Source: Lactococcus paracarnosus (GTDB lineage: Bacteria > Bacillota > Bacilli > Lactobacillales > Streptococcaceae). Taken from it: 64,000 bases of DNA. The notes beneath the pieces are model-generated. The model searched no databases. It was not told where the DNA came from and was given only the letters and a program-made list of their open reading frames with translations. This document shows, one piece after another, positions 28,001 to 37,607 of the stretch. Where the stretch lies: assembly GCF_006770285.1 (NCBI RefSeq), contig NZ_CP017195.1, positions 1,302,001 to 1,366,000 of the forward strand. The letters run 5' to 3'. The position numbers were made by a program, and so were the translations under genes. Positions within the stretch are counted from its first letter, which is position 1. Each line of letters starts with the position of its first letter.

Positions 28001-28215
28001 GCCACAGGCTCAGATACTGTGTAGGTGGCATCACTAATTGTCGAATTTTTAAGCACCGTGCTTAATTTTGCCTTGTTAATTTCCTTTTTCTGACTTGCCT
28101 TGACAACATAGACAGGTAACTGCTCACTTGCCTGTACGATACAATGTATCGATGGTGCGATTATTTGGCCTAACAAGACAAACACCATTAATACTTGGGT
28201 TAGTTTACGTTTCAT
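25027..28215 (-). CDS. Secreted repeat protein with C-terminal RNase A-like toxin domain
   Basis: 1062 residues from MKRKLTQVLMVFVLLGQ (AAGGAG eight bases upstream). A Sec signal peptide of about 30 residues leads to an N-terminal domain and a Lys/Asp/Ser-rich linker (about residues 195-240). Then come two near-identical repeats of about 130 residues (DLYFLIKSKDGQYAYSK..., FDRFYFEQLGGDKGNASLVDD), a long middle region with one hydrophobic segment (DLAYLAIGVAAVALYSAYLV), and a C-terminal domain starting GGHTIAKHISKSDDYLKNR. That start closely resembles the bacterial CdiA-CT RNase A-like toxin family. No wall-sorting LPxTG is seen. It is probably an exported polymorphic-type toxin. No immunity gene is adjacent. 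The toxin call is by motif resemblance only. Confidence 0.7.
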   Translation of the reverse strand: MKRKLTQVLMVFVLLGQIIAPSIHCIVQASEQLPVYVVKASQKKEINKAKLSTVLKNSTISDATYTVSEPVALFTMVADKLVEDAYFPIIVQKKIAALIRYNSETDKFVLEKETVVKEITSKYLETTSQSPLVLVCVSGEILGKNRTGYYNFSNPEMVEEEVKPLFSQVDLSAVNLEDAQNIYDVPKADVTDDASHEIPGPDIKASESTDKVSNTDKSASKDKVDKQNKVYKTDDGLKDTRLKAGPFVENPQQYQKIAPILPRIFDTGYGPAKKDYTKGLISETDYVARSNYGSLNKKDLYFLIKSKDGQYAYSKLFIMRWHWKIPVSQLKIDRFYFEQLGGDKGNASLVDDQKNLIQFYFKPEFYTYYASYSSKNQNPYQGKSLNDLLNWLNFWTDNEISIVQMSSYEIEHDVLRRNTGVEYKPAKVDYTKEISNKDYNLEDNYVSLNRSDLYFLIKSKDGQYAYSKLLTMRWHWKIPASQLKFDRFYFEQLGGDKGNASLVDDQKNWIQFHLKPEFYTYYASYSSTYKNPYQGKSLNDLLNWFHFWTDNEISIVQESTIALFTAQKNKEIKEWQFFKEGRTSSKDQFYRFSLNQTTRLNISAYGAPYQKLTVYNKQKQKYFEMNYYSFYGFSDILDLPAGDYYIQLTNVQNKTIFQMTKSLFLDQQLSVETSPEKTDVYLNHQFNPQLTALYKPYHQKSGNNTAINVLNQLTDVWYFSYQHYEVLDNLFGNDHKVRLPSLRQITVQNLGFQPLGNDLRKKSMQYIGRNTFYANNTMFQTRFTPQQRIIGVDDLAYLAIGVAAVALYSAYLVSQTPTSSAISLNIPMFQEPTFGSWPVEKRFDFDGTLDYKVKTYGVNEDTGEIRDIDSGVDLPEEIISRAFRAEIPKVRTQAIAQALIGAEVEIPRNYKWYTVKDLIEDETRDWQSAGGHTIAKHISKSDDYLKNRAKTGTMAIASSYDTVLQALIAINLAKITNIFRFTTVSTKQYTINTITADTQENLVQALARQDYQFRQKEAGQRTEQMTAKLLKVIEVNKPDQFVFLGLKEHICPVTDPEKRFEG
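26553..27402 (-). repeat. Tandem ~390-bp coding repeats inside the secreted toxin-like gene
   Basis: Two in-frame copies, at about 26553-26940 and 27008-27402, encode segments that share long identical runs such as LYFLIKSKDGQYAYSKL and NPYQGKSLNDLLNW. DNA identity is high too, so the duplication is recent or maintained by conversion. Confidence 0.85.
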
Positions 28216-28365
28216 GCATCTCACTCCTTGTCTTTTTTAATATAACTATTTTTACCATAACACAACCAGGTCATTAAATGAAATTATTTAATATTTTTAA
28301 CTAATACTTGAGGCTAGTCGTTCATTATATCTATAAAATAGGGTTAACGAGATATAAAAAATGAA

Positions 28366-28400
28366 CAAAAAAAGCACTAGCCATATAGGCCAGTACTTTT
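28366..28400 (-). terminator. Intrinsic terminator after the UPF0291 gene
   Basis: Minus strand arms AAAAGTACTGGCC/GGCTAGTGCTTTT (with one G-T and small mismatches), then a T-run. It ends the glyQS-UPF0291 transcript. Confidence 0.7.
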
Positions 28401-28411
28401 ATAATTGATAT

Positions 28412-28654
28412 TTATAAGGTATCACGTAAGCCTTTATCAAACTGGGCTTTTTTTGCTTTTTCAGGTGTGATATCATTGCCGTCAGGATCGACGACCTTGA
28501 TTGATTCTACATGATGGCGCAAACTTGATTTGACACCAGAGATGTAAGCCTGTCTCAGCTCAGCCTGTTCCACTTTTTCATCAGCTGTCAGACCGACTGT
28601 TTTTTTCTTTCGTGCCAGTTCATTAATGCGTTCTATATCTTGAGGGGTTACCAT
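28412..28654 (-). CDS. UPF0291/DUF896 small protein (YnzC-like)
   Basis: 80 residues: [53 protein letters not shown] is the full DUF896 signature, a short helical hairpin with a disordered tail. The family is widespread in Firmicutes and is linked to the SOS regulon in Bacillus, but its function is not settled. It follows glyS by 25 bp and is likely in the same operon. Confidence 0.92.
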   Translation of the reverse strand: MVTPQDIERINELARKKKTVGLTADEKVEQAELRQAYISGVKSSLRHHVESIKVVDPDGNDITPEKAKKAQFDKGLRDTL

Positions 28655-28679
28655 CTTTTATCCTCCTATTTTCTTTACC

Positions 28680-30710
28680 TTATTTTGTCAGGATGCGTCT
28701 GAAATCTGCAAGTTGACCAGCCTTAGCGGCGATGTCAGCTAATAGATTCAAGCGATTATGTTTCAACGCTTCATCATCGATCATGACCATGGTATTGTCA
28801 AAGAATGCTGTGATCAAATCGGATAGTGAGAACAAGGCTGTAAGCTTTTCTGCGCTAGTCCCTGATAAGACAACCTGTTGCTCAGCTGTAAATAGAGCCT
28901 TTTCAAACTCATTTTCAAGTGTCGCTTCAGTTACAGATGGCGCTGTTGTTAATTTACTTGCTAAATTCACAACACGTGCTAGGTTCTCGACTGATGTTTT
29001 AAAATCAGCATCAGATACTTTATCGTCTAAGGCTTTAGCCGTCTCAGTCAAGTAAGTGACATCTAGTGACCCTGTCGCAAGCACTGCTTCTATCAAGTCA
29101 TAACGGGCAACACCTTCGAGCATTTTAGCAACACGACCATTAATAAACTGCATGACCTCATCTTGTTTAGCGTAAGTAAAGCCATCAACATCAAGCGTAT
29201 AAAGCTCACTAATCAGGCTAGGTAGGGCGATATCCCAATTTTGACTCTCGATAATGCGTAGGATACCAGCTGTAGCACGACGCAAAGCATAAGGATCGTT
29301 TGACCCACTCGGGATTAACCCAACAGTAAAGAAGGCAAGGATAGTATCCAACTTATCTGCCATGGCAAGTACAGCACCCATCTCAGTTTCTGGTAGGGCA
29401 CCATCAGCTGATGTTGGCAGATAGTGTTCACGAATACTTGTCGCTACTTGCGCATCTTCACCTGCTAATAAAGCATATTTTTCACCCATCACGCCTTGCA
29501 GTTCATCAAATTCACCGACCATGCCTGTTAAGAGGTCAAATTTATAGATGTCTGCAACACGTTCTAGTTTTGCATCATAGTCGGCTGATAAGTTAGCAGC
29601 CTGACGAATTTTTTTAGCAATGGTCTTAACGCGATGCATATGTGCATGAACAGAGCCGATTTTTTCATGGAAGGTTACTTTTTTCAGTTTTTCAATTAAA
29701 TCAGCGATCTTAAGCTTTTGGTCTTCTTTCCAGAAAAATTCTGCATCTTCAAGACGGGCAACTAATACTTTTTGATTCCCTTTAGCGACATTGTCGATAT
29801 GAACTGCATTACCATTTCTGACTGAGATGAAGTTTGGTTGTAATTGACCAGAAAGATCACGCACTTCAAAGTAACGTTGGTGCTCACGCATCGAGGTAAC
29901 TAATACTTCTTCAGGGACATCCAGATATTTTGCGTCAAACTCGCCAACAAAAGCAGTCGGATATTCCACAAGATTTGTCACTTCTTCAAGCAAACTAGGT
30001 AAGAGATAAATCGTCCAGTTATTATCTTTGGCGATTTTTGCAATTTGCGCTTCAATCTGCGCTTTTCTTGCTGCTGTATCTGCAACGACAAATGCCTCGT
30101 TAAGACGTGGTGCGTAGTCTAGGGCATCATCAAGCGTGATATGACCGTCAAATAAGAAACGATGGCCATAGGTAATTTTGTCTGCTGTGACATCAAGTAA
30201 GTCAAATAGCACAACTTGCGTGTCAAGTAAACTAACTAGCCATTGGATTGGGCGAACAAATAAGAAATTGTTATTAGCCCATTTCATGTAAGTTGAAAAC
30301 TGCATCTTGCTGATGACATCACGACCAACTGTCGTTAAAATATCAGCAGTCGCGATACCAGCGATATGTTTATTGGCATAGTAATAGTCGCCTTGCAGTA
30401 CAAGGTCGTCTGGTGTGACACCTTGTCCACGTGAAAAGCCTTGAATCGCTTTTGACCAGTTACCTTCGGAATCTTTGGCAATCTTAGCAGAAGGCCCCTT
30501 CACTTCTTCATCGATAGCTGCTGAAGCTTCCGCTAAGCCTTTAACCAAAACAGCCAAACGACGAGGTGTCGAAAACTGAGTCATCGTCTCAAATGCCACA
30601 CGATTTTCTGATAAAAAGTCTGTCATACGTGTTTCAAGTTGGGTAGCTGCTGCACTGACAAGATGTGCTGGCATCTCTTCCAAACCAATTTCAAGTAGAT
30701 AATTTGCCAT
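28680..30710 (-). CDS. glyS: Glycyl-tRNA synthetase beta subunit
   Basis: 676 residues, the usual length. N-terminal [21 protein letters not shown] and the central KMQFSTYMKWANNNFLFVRPIQWLVSLL are typical of the bacterial alpha2beta2 type. The beta subunit binds tRNA-Gly; the C-terminal anticodon-binding region is present. The start codon overlaps the glyQ stop (TAATG), so both subunits are translationally coupled. Confidence 0.97.
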   Translation of the reverse strand: MANYLLEIGLEEMPAHLVSAAATQLETRMTDFLSENRVAFETMTQFSTPRRLAVLVKGLAEASAAIDEEVKGPSAKIAKDSEGNWSKAIQGFSRGQGVTPDDLVLQGDYYYANKHIAGIATADILTTVGRDVISKMQFSTYMKWANNNFLFVRPIQWLVSLLDTQVVLFDLLDVTADKITYGHRFLFDGHITLDDALDYAPRLNEAFVVADTAARKAQIEAQIAKIAKDNNWTIYLLPSLLEEVTNLVEYPTAFVGEFDAKYLDVPEEVLVTSMREHQRYFEVRDLSGQLQPNFISVRNGNAVHIDNVAKGNQKVLVARLEDAEFFWKEDQKLKIADLIEKLKKVTFHEKIGSVHAHMHRVKTIAKKIRQAANLSADYDAKLERVADIYKFDLLTGMVGEFDELQGVMGEKYALLAGEDAQVATSIREHYLPTSADGALPETEMGAVLAMADKLDTILAFFTVGLIPSGSNDPYALRRATAGILRIIESQNWDIALPSLISELYTLDVDGFTYAKQDEVMQFINGRVAKMLEGVARYDLIEAVLATGSLDVTYLTETAKALDDKVSDADFKTSVENLARVVNLASKLTTAPSVTEATLENEFEKALFTAEQQVVLSGTSAEKLTALFSLSDLITAFFDNTMVMIDDEALKHNRLNLLADIAAKAGQLADFRRILTK

Positions 30711-31657
30711 TATTTGTCACCTCCAGCAACTTCAGTGTATTTACCGTCTTCTCCCAGATATTTATCGCGTAGGTCAGCATCTTTGAGTAATGGGAAGCCA
30801 AATTTTGCACGTTCATTAATAAACGTCCGTGCTACTTTTCTAGCCATAGTCCGCACGCGGTGTAAATAGCCAGCACGTTCTGTTACAGAAACTGCACCAC
30901 TCGCGTCAAGTAAGTTAAAAGTATGACTTGATTTCAAAATAAAGTCATAGGCTGGATGTACCAAGCCTAAATCAAGGAGTTTGATTGCTTGTGCTTCATA
31001 GGTATCAAATAGATTCAGGAAGACATCTGTATCGATTTCCTCAAAGGCAAATTTAGAGTGTTCATACTCTGGCTCAGTAAAGATATCACCATAGAGCACG
31101 CCATTCCCCCACTCAAGATCATAAACAGATTCCACTTCTTGGATATATGAAGCTAACCGTTCAAGGCCATAGGTAATTTCTGATGTCACCGAATCCACTT
31201 CGATGCCACCAACTTGTTGGAAATAAGTGAACTGTGTCACTTCCATACCATCAAGCCAAACTTCCCAGCCGATACCAGCAGCACCCATAGACGGGTTTTC
31301 CCAGTTATCTTCAACAAAGCGGATATCATGTTCCAGTGCATTAATTCCTAAGGCAGCCAAACTATCTAAATAGAGTTGTTGGATGTTCTTAGGACTCGGT
31401 TTCATAACAACTTGAAACTGATGATGTTGAAACAGGCGGTTTGGATTTTCACCATAGCGCCCATCTGCTGGACGACGTGATGGTTGCACATAAGCCGCAT
31501 GCCAAGGCTCAGGACCATTGGCGCGTAAAAAGGTATAAGGTGACATCGTCCCAGCACCGACCTCATTATCGTAGGCCTGCATGAGGTTTGCCCCTTGCTC
31601 GCTCCAAAAGTTTTGAAGCGTTAGAATAATTTCTTGAAATGATAATTTTTTAGACAT
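30710..31657 (-). CDS. glyQ: Glycyl-tRNA synthetase alpha subunit
   Basis: 315 residues from [18 protein letters not shown]. The catalytic subunit makes glycyl-adenylate; the class II motifs are visible in [19 protein letters not shown] and [12 protein letters not shown]. The start is fixed by GGAGGAAATA directly before the ATG; a longer form would read through the T-box terminator. Expression is controlled by uncharged tRNA-Gly through the T-box leader. Confidence 0.97.
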   Translation of the reverse strand: MSKKLSFQEIILTLQNFWSEQGANLMQAYDNEVGAGTMSPYTFLRANGPEPWHAAYVQPSRRPADGRYGENPNRLFQHHQFQVVMKPSPKNIQQLYLDSLAALGINALEHDIRFVEDNWENPSMGAAGIGWEVWLDGMEVTQFTYFQQVGGIEVDSVTSEITYGLERLASYIQEVESVYDLEWGNGVLYGDIFTEPEYEHSKFAFEEIDTDVFLNLFDTYEAQAIKLLDLGLVHPAYDFILKSSHTFNLLDASGAVSVTERAGYLHRVRTMARKVARTFINERAKFGFPLLKDADLRDKYLGEDGKYTEVAGGDK

Positions 31658-31734
31658 TATTTCCTCCATTGTATACGTCTCATAGCGAGTTAACGTTTTG
31701 TTGCTAATAGCATTCAGAATACAAAAAAAGTCCT

Positions 31735-31862
31735 GATGCTTCAACACAAAGTGTGATCACATCAGGACGCCTTATAGACGCGGTTCCACCTGAATTCTTG
31801 GTTAGACAACCAAGCGCTTATATTAACTTTAAGCTCCACCGCGCCACCGGATTCATTGCTTT
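31735..31862 (-). promoter_or_regulatory. Glycine T-box leader of glyQS
   Basis: The T-box sequence AGGTGGAACCGCG is at 31779-31791 (minus strand). It is followed by a terminator with arms GTCCTGATG/CATCAGGAC and seven T residues. A short specifier stem precedes it, and the whole leader is only about 125 bases, as in the compact glyQS-type T-boxes that lack stem II. I did not locate the specifier codon with certainty. Confidence 0.88.
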
Positions 31863-31867
31863 TTTAT

Positions 31868-31896
31868 AGTATACCTTATTTTGTAATGTTTGACAA
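31868..31896 (-). promoter_or_regulatory. Promoter of the glyQS T-box leader
   Basis: Minus strand: -35 TTGTCA, 17-base spacer, -10 TATACT, placing the start at the first base of the T-box leader. Confidence 0.65.
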
Positions 31897-31920
31897 CTTT
31901 CTTTTATAAAAGTTGCCTAG

Positions 31921-33078
31921 CTATACAAGCAAGTCATTCCTGAATTTTTTTAGCAGTGAAAAAGCATTTTCCACATAATAGGCAACTGCTGTCGGTATCG
32001 TCTCATCTTTGACGACCATATTTGAAAAGTGAAGTCCCGGACTACCTGGTCCGTTACTACCTATAAAAGCAAATACGCCTGGTATCTGTTCTTGGTAACT
32101 TGCAAAATCTTCTCCCGCATTCGAAGGGGCAGGTATGACAACATCCTCATGCCAGTTTTGCATGTCAGCAAACATGAACGCTGATAACTCTGGATCATTG
32201 TAGGTAACATTTGAGCCAAAAATCCAGTCTATCGTCACACTAACACCGTGGGCTGCTGCGACATTTTCTACGACTTCATAAAATCTTTTCTTGGCAAGCA
32301 TGCGATCTTCTGGAGCAAAGGTTCGGATTGTTCCCTCAAATATGGCCTTATCAGGTAGGACATTCCACGTGTTCCCAGCATCTACATGCGTTACCGAAAC
32401 AACGACAGCATGTTGGGGATCAATGTTACGAGAAACGAGTTGCTGAAGACTTGTGATGATGCTTGATGTGGCAAGGATACTGTCTACACCTTGATTAGGA
32501 TAAGCGGCATGGGAGCCAGTCCCATTAACTGTCACATAAAACTGATCGACAGCTGCCATAATCCCCTTGCCTCGAAGTCCTATTTGTCCTACAGGTAGAT
32601 CCGGCATATTATGAAAACCAATAATCGCTTGTACATCGGATAATACACCTGTCTCAAGCACTTCATTTGCACCTACATGTGTTTCTTCTGCTTGTTGGAA
32701 GATTAATTTGATTGTGCCTTGAATCTCAGCTTCTCTCTGTTTTAGGAGTTTTGCAGCGCCAAGTAGACTCGTCTGATGTAAATCATGCCCACAAGCATGC
32801 ATGACACCAGCGTGTTTAGATGTAAAATCCAGTCCTGTATTTTCTATAATGGGGAGCGCATCGATGTCAGCCCGCAAGGCAATGACTGGTTGTCCTGACC
32901 CAATTTGGGCAACTAGTCCTGTCTTTAACCCCGTATTTAATACGGTAATGTCTAGATCCTCTAAATAATCTGTTAAAAACTGGGTTGTCTTGACTTCCTG
33001 CCCCGATAATTCTGGATGCTCATGGATATAGTGACGTATCATCACTAACTCGTCATAGTGCTCTGGTGAAAGTCTCAT
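31921..33078 (-). CDS. M20 family amidohydrolase (peptidase / deacetylase)
   Basis: 385 residues. Metal-site motifs are GVMHACGHDLHQTSLLG, QQAEETHVGANEV and the late APSNAGEDFASY, typical of the M20D group (hippurate hydrolase, N-acetyl-diaminopimelate deacetylase and related amidohydrolases). It is cytoplasmic, with no signal peptide. The substrate cannot be assigned from sequence; a link to diaminopimelate is possible but dapD-type genes are not next to it. It stands alone between holA and the glyQS leader. Confidence 0.85.
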   Translation of the reverse strand: MRLSPEHYDELVMIRHYIHEHPELSGQEVKTTQFLTDYLEDLDITVLNTGLKTGLVAQIGSGQPVIALRADIDALPIIENTGLDFTSKHAGVMHACGHDLHQTSLLGAAKLLKQREAEIQGTIKLIFQQAEETHVGANEVLETGVLSDVQAIIGFHNMPDLPVGQIGLRGKGIMAAVDQFYVTVNGTGSHAAYPNQGVDSILATSSIITSLQQLVSRNIDPQHAVVVSVTHVDAGNTWNVLPDKAIFEGTIRTFAPEDRMLAKKRFYEVVENVAAAHGVSVTIDWIFGSNVTYNDPELSAFMFADMQNWHEDVVIPAPSNAGEDFASYQEQIPGVFAFIGSNGPGSPGLHFSNMVVKDETIPTAVAYYVENAFSLLKKFRNDLLV

Positions 33079-33145
33079 ATTTTTTCTCCTTTTGCGTTAA
33101 TCACGTTCTAAAAATTGCATACTGTAGACAGGTGTTGATGACAAA

Positions 33146-33182
33146 AAAGATCGGCATACCACTAGGTAAACACGATCTTATC
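33146..33182 (-). terminator. Intrinsic terminator after holA
   Basis: Minus strand arms AAGATCG/CGATCTT around a roughly 19-base loop, followed by a T-run directly after the holA stop. Confidence 0.7.
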
Positions 33183-33183
33183 G

Positions 33184-34185
33184 TCAACTGATGCCGGATA
33201 ATCTAATTAAGACCATGTCCATTAAAAATTTTTTATCCGCCTGACCAGATTTGATTTTAAAATCTGTGTCTATCAGATAACGCATTGCTGCTGCTAAAAA
33301 CTCCTTACTTCGACTACGTGCAGGCGCTACTAAGAATTTCAAGCGATAAGGATTAATTTTTAGGTAATCTATCAACTGACGTTCCGTATACTGCTTATTC
33401 AGTAACAGTTTGATTTGATAGTATAAGCGAAAATTATTCGTTAGGATGGCTAATAACTTGATTTCATCTTCACCTTGCAAGACGAGATCTGTCACTAAAC
33501 TTCTTGCTTCTGTAATTTTCCCTTTTAAAATCAGGTCGGTTAAATCAAAGATATTATCCGCTAATGATTTAGGCACAGCCTTTTCGACATCCTCAAGCGT
33601 CACCTGTCTACCATCCGTATAAGTTGTCACTAAGGCTATATTTTGGCCTACTGTCGCAAAATGACTATTTGATTTCTCGATGATGAGGTTAACAATATTC
33701 GCATGTAAGTTGGATTGGTTAACAAAATACTGACTTAATTCATTTGGTTTTAAAGGCGTTGCTTCTAAGTGAAGGGCAATCTGTTTTAACTTCTTGACAA
33801 TACGCCGTTTGCCATCTAGTTTGCCGTGACAGATGATGATCAGTCTCGTCGATGCTAAAGGATTGTCTAAAAACTGTTCAAGTCTCAGCAACTGATTTTC
33901 CGTCAATACTGATTTTTTGACCGTTGTTAACTCCCATACATTTTCAAATACAACCAGCATCTCATCACCAAAGAATGGTAAGCTCTCAAGCTCTTCTAAG
34001 GCTAAATCAGGATCAGCCTCAGATAAATCAAAATAGGCTTGTGAAAGGTCAGATGGGTCAAAATTTACTTTTGCCATCAGTTGCAGCTTCAAGGCCGAAA
34101 TAATATCGTCATCTTCACCGGATATCATGATAAATTGCGGTAGGGTATCTGCGGATAACTGGGAAAGGAAATCAAATACTGTCAT
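33184..34185 (-). CDS. holA: DNA polymerase III delta subunit
   Basis: 333 residues. The clamp-loader wrench subunit opens the beta clamp. The usual N-terminal [34 protein letters not shown] and C-terminal [26 protein letters not shown] are present. Its start overlaps the 3' end of ftsK by 14 bp, so the two are co-transcribed and probably translationally coupled. Confidence 0.95.
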   Translation of the reverse strand: MTVFDFLSQLSADTLPQFIMISGEDDDIISALKLQLMAKVNFDPSDLSQAYFDLSEADPDLALEELESLPFFGDEMLVVFENVWELTTVKKSVLTENQLLRLEQFLDNPLASTRLIIICHGKLDGKRRIVKKLKQIALHLEATPLKPNELSQYFVNQSNLHANIVNLIIEKSNSHFATVGQNIALVTTYTDGRQVTLEDVEKAVPKSLADNIFDLTDLILKGKITEARSLVTDLVLQGEDEIKLLAILTNNFRLYYQIKLLLNKQYTERQLIDYLKINPYRLKFLVAPARSRSKEFLAAAMRYLIDTDFKIKSGQADKKFLMDMVLIRLSGIS

Positions 34186-36508
34186 CTAGTTCACCACTTT
34201 CACGTGCTGTTTCATTTCCTGCATCATTTAAATGCGTAAGGAGTACCTTGCGAGGTTTTGTTCCTTCAGCAGGTCCAATAATGCCTGCTGCTTCTAACTC
34301 TTCCATAATCCGTGTTGCCCGATTAAATCCTGTAGATAGGCGACGTTGGAGCATCGATGCTGATGCTTTTTGATACTCTACGACAAGTTGCTTGGCCTGT
34401 TCAAATAGCGGATCTCCTGAATCAGTTGCAGCAGCTGCGCTATTGCCATCAAATGAGCGGGCATCATCCTCAGCTACCTCACCTGGATCGAAGGTATCAT
34501 CATAATCAGCGCTCGCTTGATCTTTGATAAAGCTAACAACACTTGCCACATCTTCATCTGATAAAAAGGCACCTTGTAAACGTAAGGCATGATTCTCATC
34601 GATTGGTTTAAAGAGCATGTCACCACGACCTAGTAGTTTTTCAGCACCATTACTGTCTAGTATGGTCCGGGAGTCCGTCCCTGATGATACCGCAAAGGCA
34701 ACACGACTTGGGACATTGGCTTTAATCAAACCACTGATAACATCGACTGATGGTCTCTGTGTCGCAAGGATCATATGAATCCCTGCTGCCCGTGCTTTTT
34801 GACCAATCCGAATAATGGCATCTTCTACTTCTTTTGATGCGACCATCATCAAGTCAGCAAGCTCATCAACAATAACGACGATTAATGGTAAAGTTTGCTG
34901 TTTCTCTTGACTTTCGGCATTGAACACCTCGACTTTTGCATTATAGCCTTCAATATTTCTTGAGCCAACACGACGAAATAGTTCGTAGCGACTTTCCATC
35001 TCATCGACTATTTTTTGTAGTGCTCGCGCAGCCTTACGTGGATTGGTAACAACTGGGATTAGTAGATGCGGAATATCGTTATAGACATCTAGCTCAACCA
35101 TTTTAGGGTCAATCATCAAAAATTTGACTTGACTCGGTAATGCTTTCATCAGAATACTTGCGATAATCCCATTCACCGCAACTGATTTACCTGAACCTGT
35201 AGATCCTGCAACCAGTATATGCGGCATTTTTGCTAAATTAAAGGTCTTGATAGAGCCATCAACGGCCTTACCCAAGGGGACTTCTAGTAGATTTTCAGGA
35301 CTAGTCTTGGCACTTTCCCACATTTCACGGAAGCCAACCATGGCTACCTCAGCATTTGGTATTTCGATACCAACTAATGATTTACCTGGAATAGGCGCCT
35401 CTATCCGTACATCTTTTGCTGCCAAGGCAAGGGCTAAATCATCCTGTAAGTTAAGGATACGGCTGACTTTGACCCCAGTTGCAAGTTTGATTTCATATTT
35501 TGAGACAGATGGCCCAACAACGGCTGACTCAACTGTTGCTTGAATGCCAAAACTATTAAAGGTGCTCTCTAAAATTTTGATATTGTTTTGCACATTACTG
35601 CGCTCATTTGACTGATTTTTAACAGGTGTTGGTGCAAGGAGTGAAACTTCTGGTAACCGATAGTGAGACATCTCCTGTGTTGGCTGGAAATGAATTGGTG
35701 GTAGGTCAGACGCGTCTTCATCTACTACCTCTGCTGTTAGTATCTCTCCTGTCTCGGGATCATAATCAGGCATGACGATCTCTGGTTCACTTTTAGTGAT
35801 AAGGTCATACGGATGCGATACGTCAAGTGGCGTAACAGGTAAACTAGGCTCAGCAGGTAGATCCATCTGTGCCTGTGTGACATCTCGTAATTTTTGCTGA
35901 TCCGCTTTCTTGACTTGACGATTTGCTTGCCATTGGCTTAAGCGTGACTTCAAGCTTATAAAAAAAGCCTGCCATAATTTTGGTGTTAGGACATATAGAC
36001 CGATTAGCAGTAGTAATACTGCGATGAAATAGACGCCAATGACTGAAAATAATAGTTTGAGCGGCGAATAAAGAAAATGACCAATCATTCCTGCACCAGC
36101 GAACTCAGTGACTTTGAGTTTGACTAATTGACTGGAAACAACATGCCAAGTCTGCTGAGTCCCTGTTACTCTGTCAAAGTAGGCTTGAAAGCTCAATAAT
36201 AATGAAATACCAATTAACGACACCCCTAAAATAGATCGACCTTGTTGCTTAGTCTCTTTTTTCTTGACAAAAGAACTGATGATCCAGATAACGATGCCTA
36301 TGATGAGTAGATAGGCAAGACTACCAATCATAATCCGAATCATATTATAAAGGGTTATCCCAATTACCCCTAGTTGAGTTGCCGCAAATATAAGTAAAAA
36401 GAGGAGCACAAAAATCGTAATCAGTTTTTTCTTTTCTGCTTGCTCAGCTTGTGCTTTTTTAGATATTTTTCTATTTTTAGTTGTTTTTTTCTGAATTTTT
36501 TTAGCCAT
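34172..36508 (-). CDS. ftsK: DNA translocase FtsK/SpoIIIE
   Basis: 778 residues: about four or five N-terminal membrane segments, a short linker, then the motor domain with Walker A ([16 protein letters not shown]), Walker B ([14 protein letters not shown]) and a C-terminal gamma winged helix ([39 protein letters not shown]). It pumps chromosomal DNA at the septum. The very short spacing between an apparent TATAAT and the ATG, with no ribosome binding site, suggests a (nearly) leaderless message. Confidence 0.97.
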   Translation of the reverse strand: MAKKIQKKTTKNRKISKKAQAEQAEKKKLITIFVLLFLLIFAATQLGVIGITLYNMIRIMIGSLAYLLIIGIVIWIISSFVKKKETKQQGRSILGVSLIGISLLLSFQAYFDRVTGTQQTWHVVSSQLVKLKVTEFAGAGMIGHFLYSPLKLLFSVIGVYFIAVLLLLIGLYVLTPKLWQAFFISLKSRLSQWQANRQVKKADQQKLRDVTQAQMDLPAEPSLPVTPLDVSHPYDLITKSEPEIVMPDYDPETGEILTAEVVDEDASDLPPIHFQPTQEMSHYRLPEVSLLAPTPVKNQSNERSNVQNNIKILESTFNSFGIQATVESAVVGPSVSKYEIKLATGVKVSRILNLQDDLALALAAKDVRIEAPIPGKSLVGIEIPNAEVAMVGFREMWESAKTSPENLLEVPLGKAVDGSIKTFNLAKMPHILVAGSTGSGKSVAVNGIIASILMKALPSQVKFLMIDPKMVELDVYNDIPHLLIPVVTNPRKAARALQKIVDEMESRYELFRRVGSRNIEGYNAKVEVFNAESQEKQQTLPLIVVIVDELADLMMVASKEVEDAIIRIGQKARAAGIHMILATQRPSVDVISGLIKANVPSRVAFAVSSGTDSRTILDSNGAEKLLGRGDMLFKPIDENHALRLQGAFLSDEDVASVVSFIKDQASADYDDTFDPGEVAEDDARSFDGNSAAAATDSGDPLFEQAKQLVVEYQKASASMLQRRLSTGFNRATRIMEELEAAGIIGPAEGTKPRKVLLTHLNDAGNETARESGELDDSI

Positions 36509-36706
36509 AATTAGTCTAATTATACCATATTTTATCGCTGGATAATATGATGATTGAAACGCTTAGCACATGTTTTGTCGCATGTCGTTCATCAAAATGT
36601 TCTACCTCGCTTTAATCCCCAGACGATTAGCTAAATACTGCAACAAGTATACCCTATTTACTGATAATCTTTGGCTTTTTAATCTAAAATATTATACACT
36701 ATCTTT

Positions 36707-37495
36707 ATGGACAATATTAATAAGCACTATCACGGACTTGCCTTTTTTGATTTAGATGGCACACTCTTAAATAAGCACAGTGAGTTAGATGAATCAGTCA
36801 GCCAAGCACTTCACACCATACGAGATAATGGTATCCTGCCTATCATTGCGACTGGTCGTGGTCATTTCGAATTAAAGGAACTCATGGCACAATCTGGTAT
36901 TACCAGTGCAATTGCCATGAACGGCCAATATATTATCGTAGATGGTGAGACGATTTATCATGAGCCAATCCCTTTGGATAAATTGGTCGAACTTAAAACG
37001 TTAGCAGAGGCTAAAAATCAGGTCATGGCTTTTTATGATAAGTCTGGCAACTGGGTTTCAGATGTCAACGAGCTGGTCATTGATGCTTATGCACACATTG
37101 ATTCCCCACTACCTGTCGTTGATAACAGTCGCCATTTAACAGATGAAATCAATATGTTATTACTCTTTACCGATCAAGCTTCTGATGTCGCCTACTATCG
37201 TAAGCTAGTGACAGACTTTGATTACTTTAAGAACACACCTTTTTCGATAGATATCGTGAATGCTGGCTCAAATAAAGGAACCGGCGTCAAAAAAGTTATC
37301 GAACTGCTTGGCTTTACTGGCGAAACGTATGGCTTTGGTGATGGCCCAAATGATTTGCACTTACTTGAAGCAGTTGATCATGCAACTGCGATGGGAAATG
37401 GGATAGATGAATTGAAAGCCATAGCTGATTTTGTCTCGACAGCAAATACTGATAATGGTATTGTGAATGCCTTTAAACATTGGCAGCTACTTTAA
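36707..37495 (+). CDS. Cof-type HAD-superfamily phosphatase
   Basis: 262 residues. HAD motif I is FFDLDGTLLN, motif II is IATGRG and the C-terminal motif is FGDGPNDLHLLEAV, with a cap of the Cof (IIB) type. These are soluble phosphatases of sugar phosphates or flavin/PLP precursors; the substrate is not predictable. No ribosome binding site precedes the ATG, and a TATACA-type -10 lies only 8 bases before it, suggesting a leaderless transcript. Confidence 0.9.
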   Translation: MDNINKHYHGLAFFDLDGTLLNKHSELDESVSQALHTIRDNGILPIIATGRGHFELKELMAQSGITSAIAMNGQYIIVDGETIYHEPIPLDKLVELKTLAEAKNQVMAFYDKSGNWVSDVNELVIDAYAHIDSPLPVVDNSRHLTDEINMLLLFTDQASDVAYYRKLVTDFDYFKNTPFSIDIVNAGSNKGTGVKKVIELLGFTGETYGFGDGPNDLHLLEAVDHATAMGNGIDELKAIADFVSTANTDNGIVNAFKHWQLL

Positions 37496-37551
37496 TACAA
37501 AGATTTTACTTACTAATGAATAGATAGTAGGCCATTTCGAAATGAGTGATA

Positions 37552-37602
37552 TAAAAAAGACCGACCAAGTCTAGCAATTGCTAAATCCTTGGTCAGTTTT
37601 TT
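37552..37602. terminator. Bidirectional terminator between the HAD gene and pta
   Basis: Arms GACCAAG-type on the left and CTTGGTC on the right, with A-run and T-run on opposite sides, between convergent genes. Confidence 0.75.
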
Positions 37603-37607
37603 TGTGC

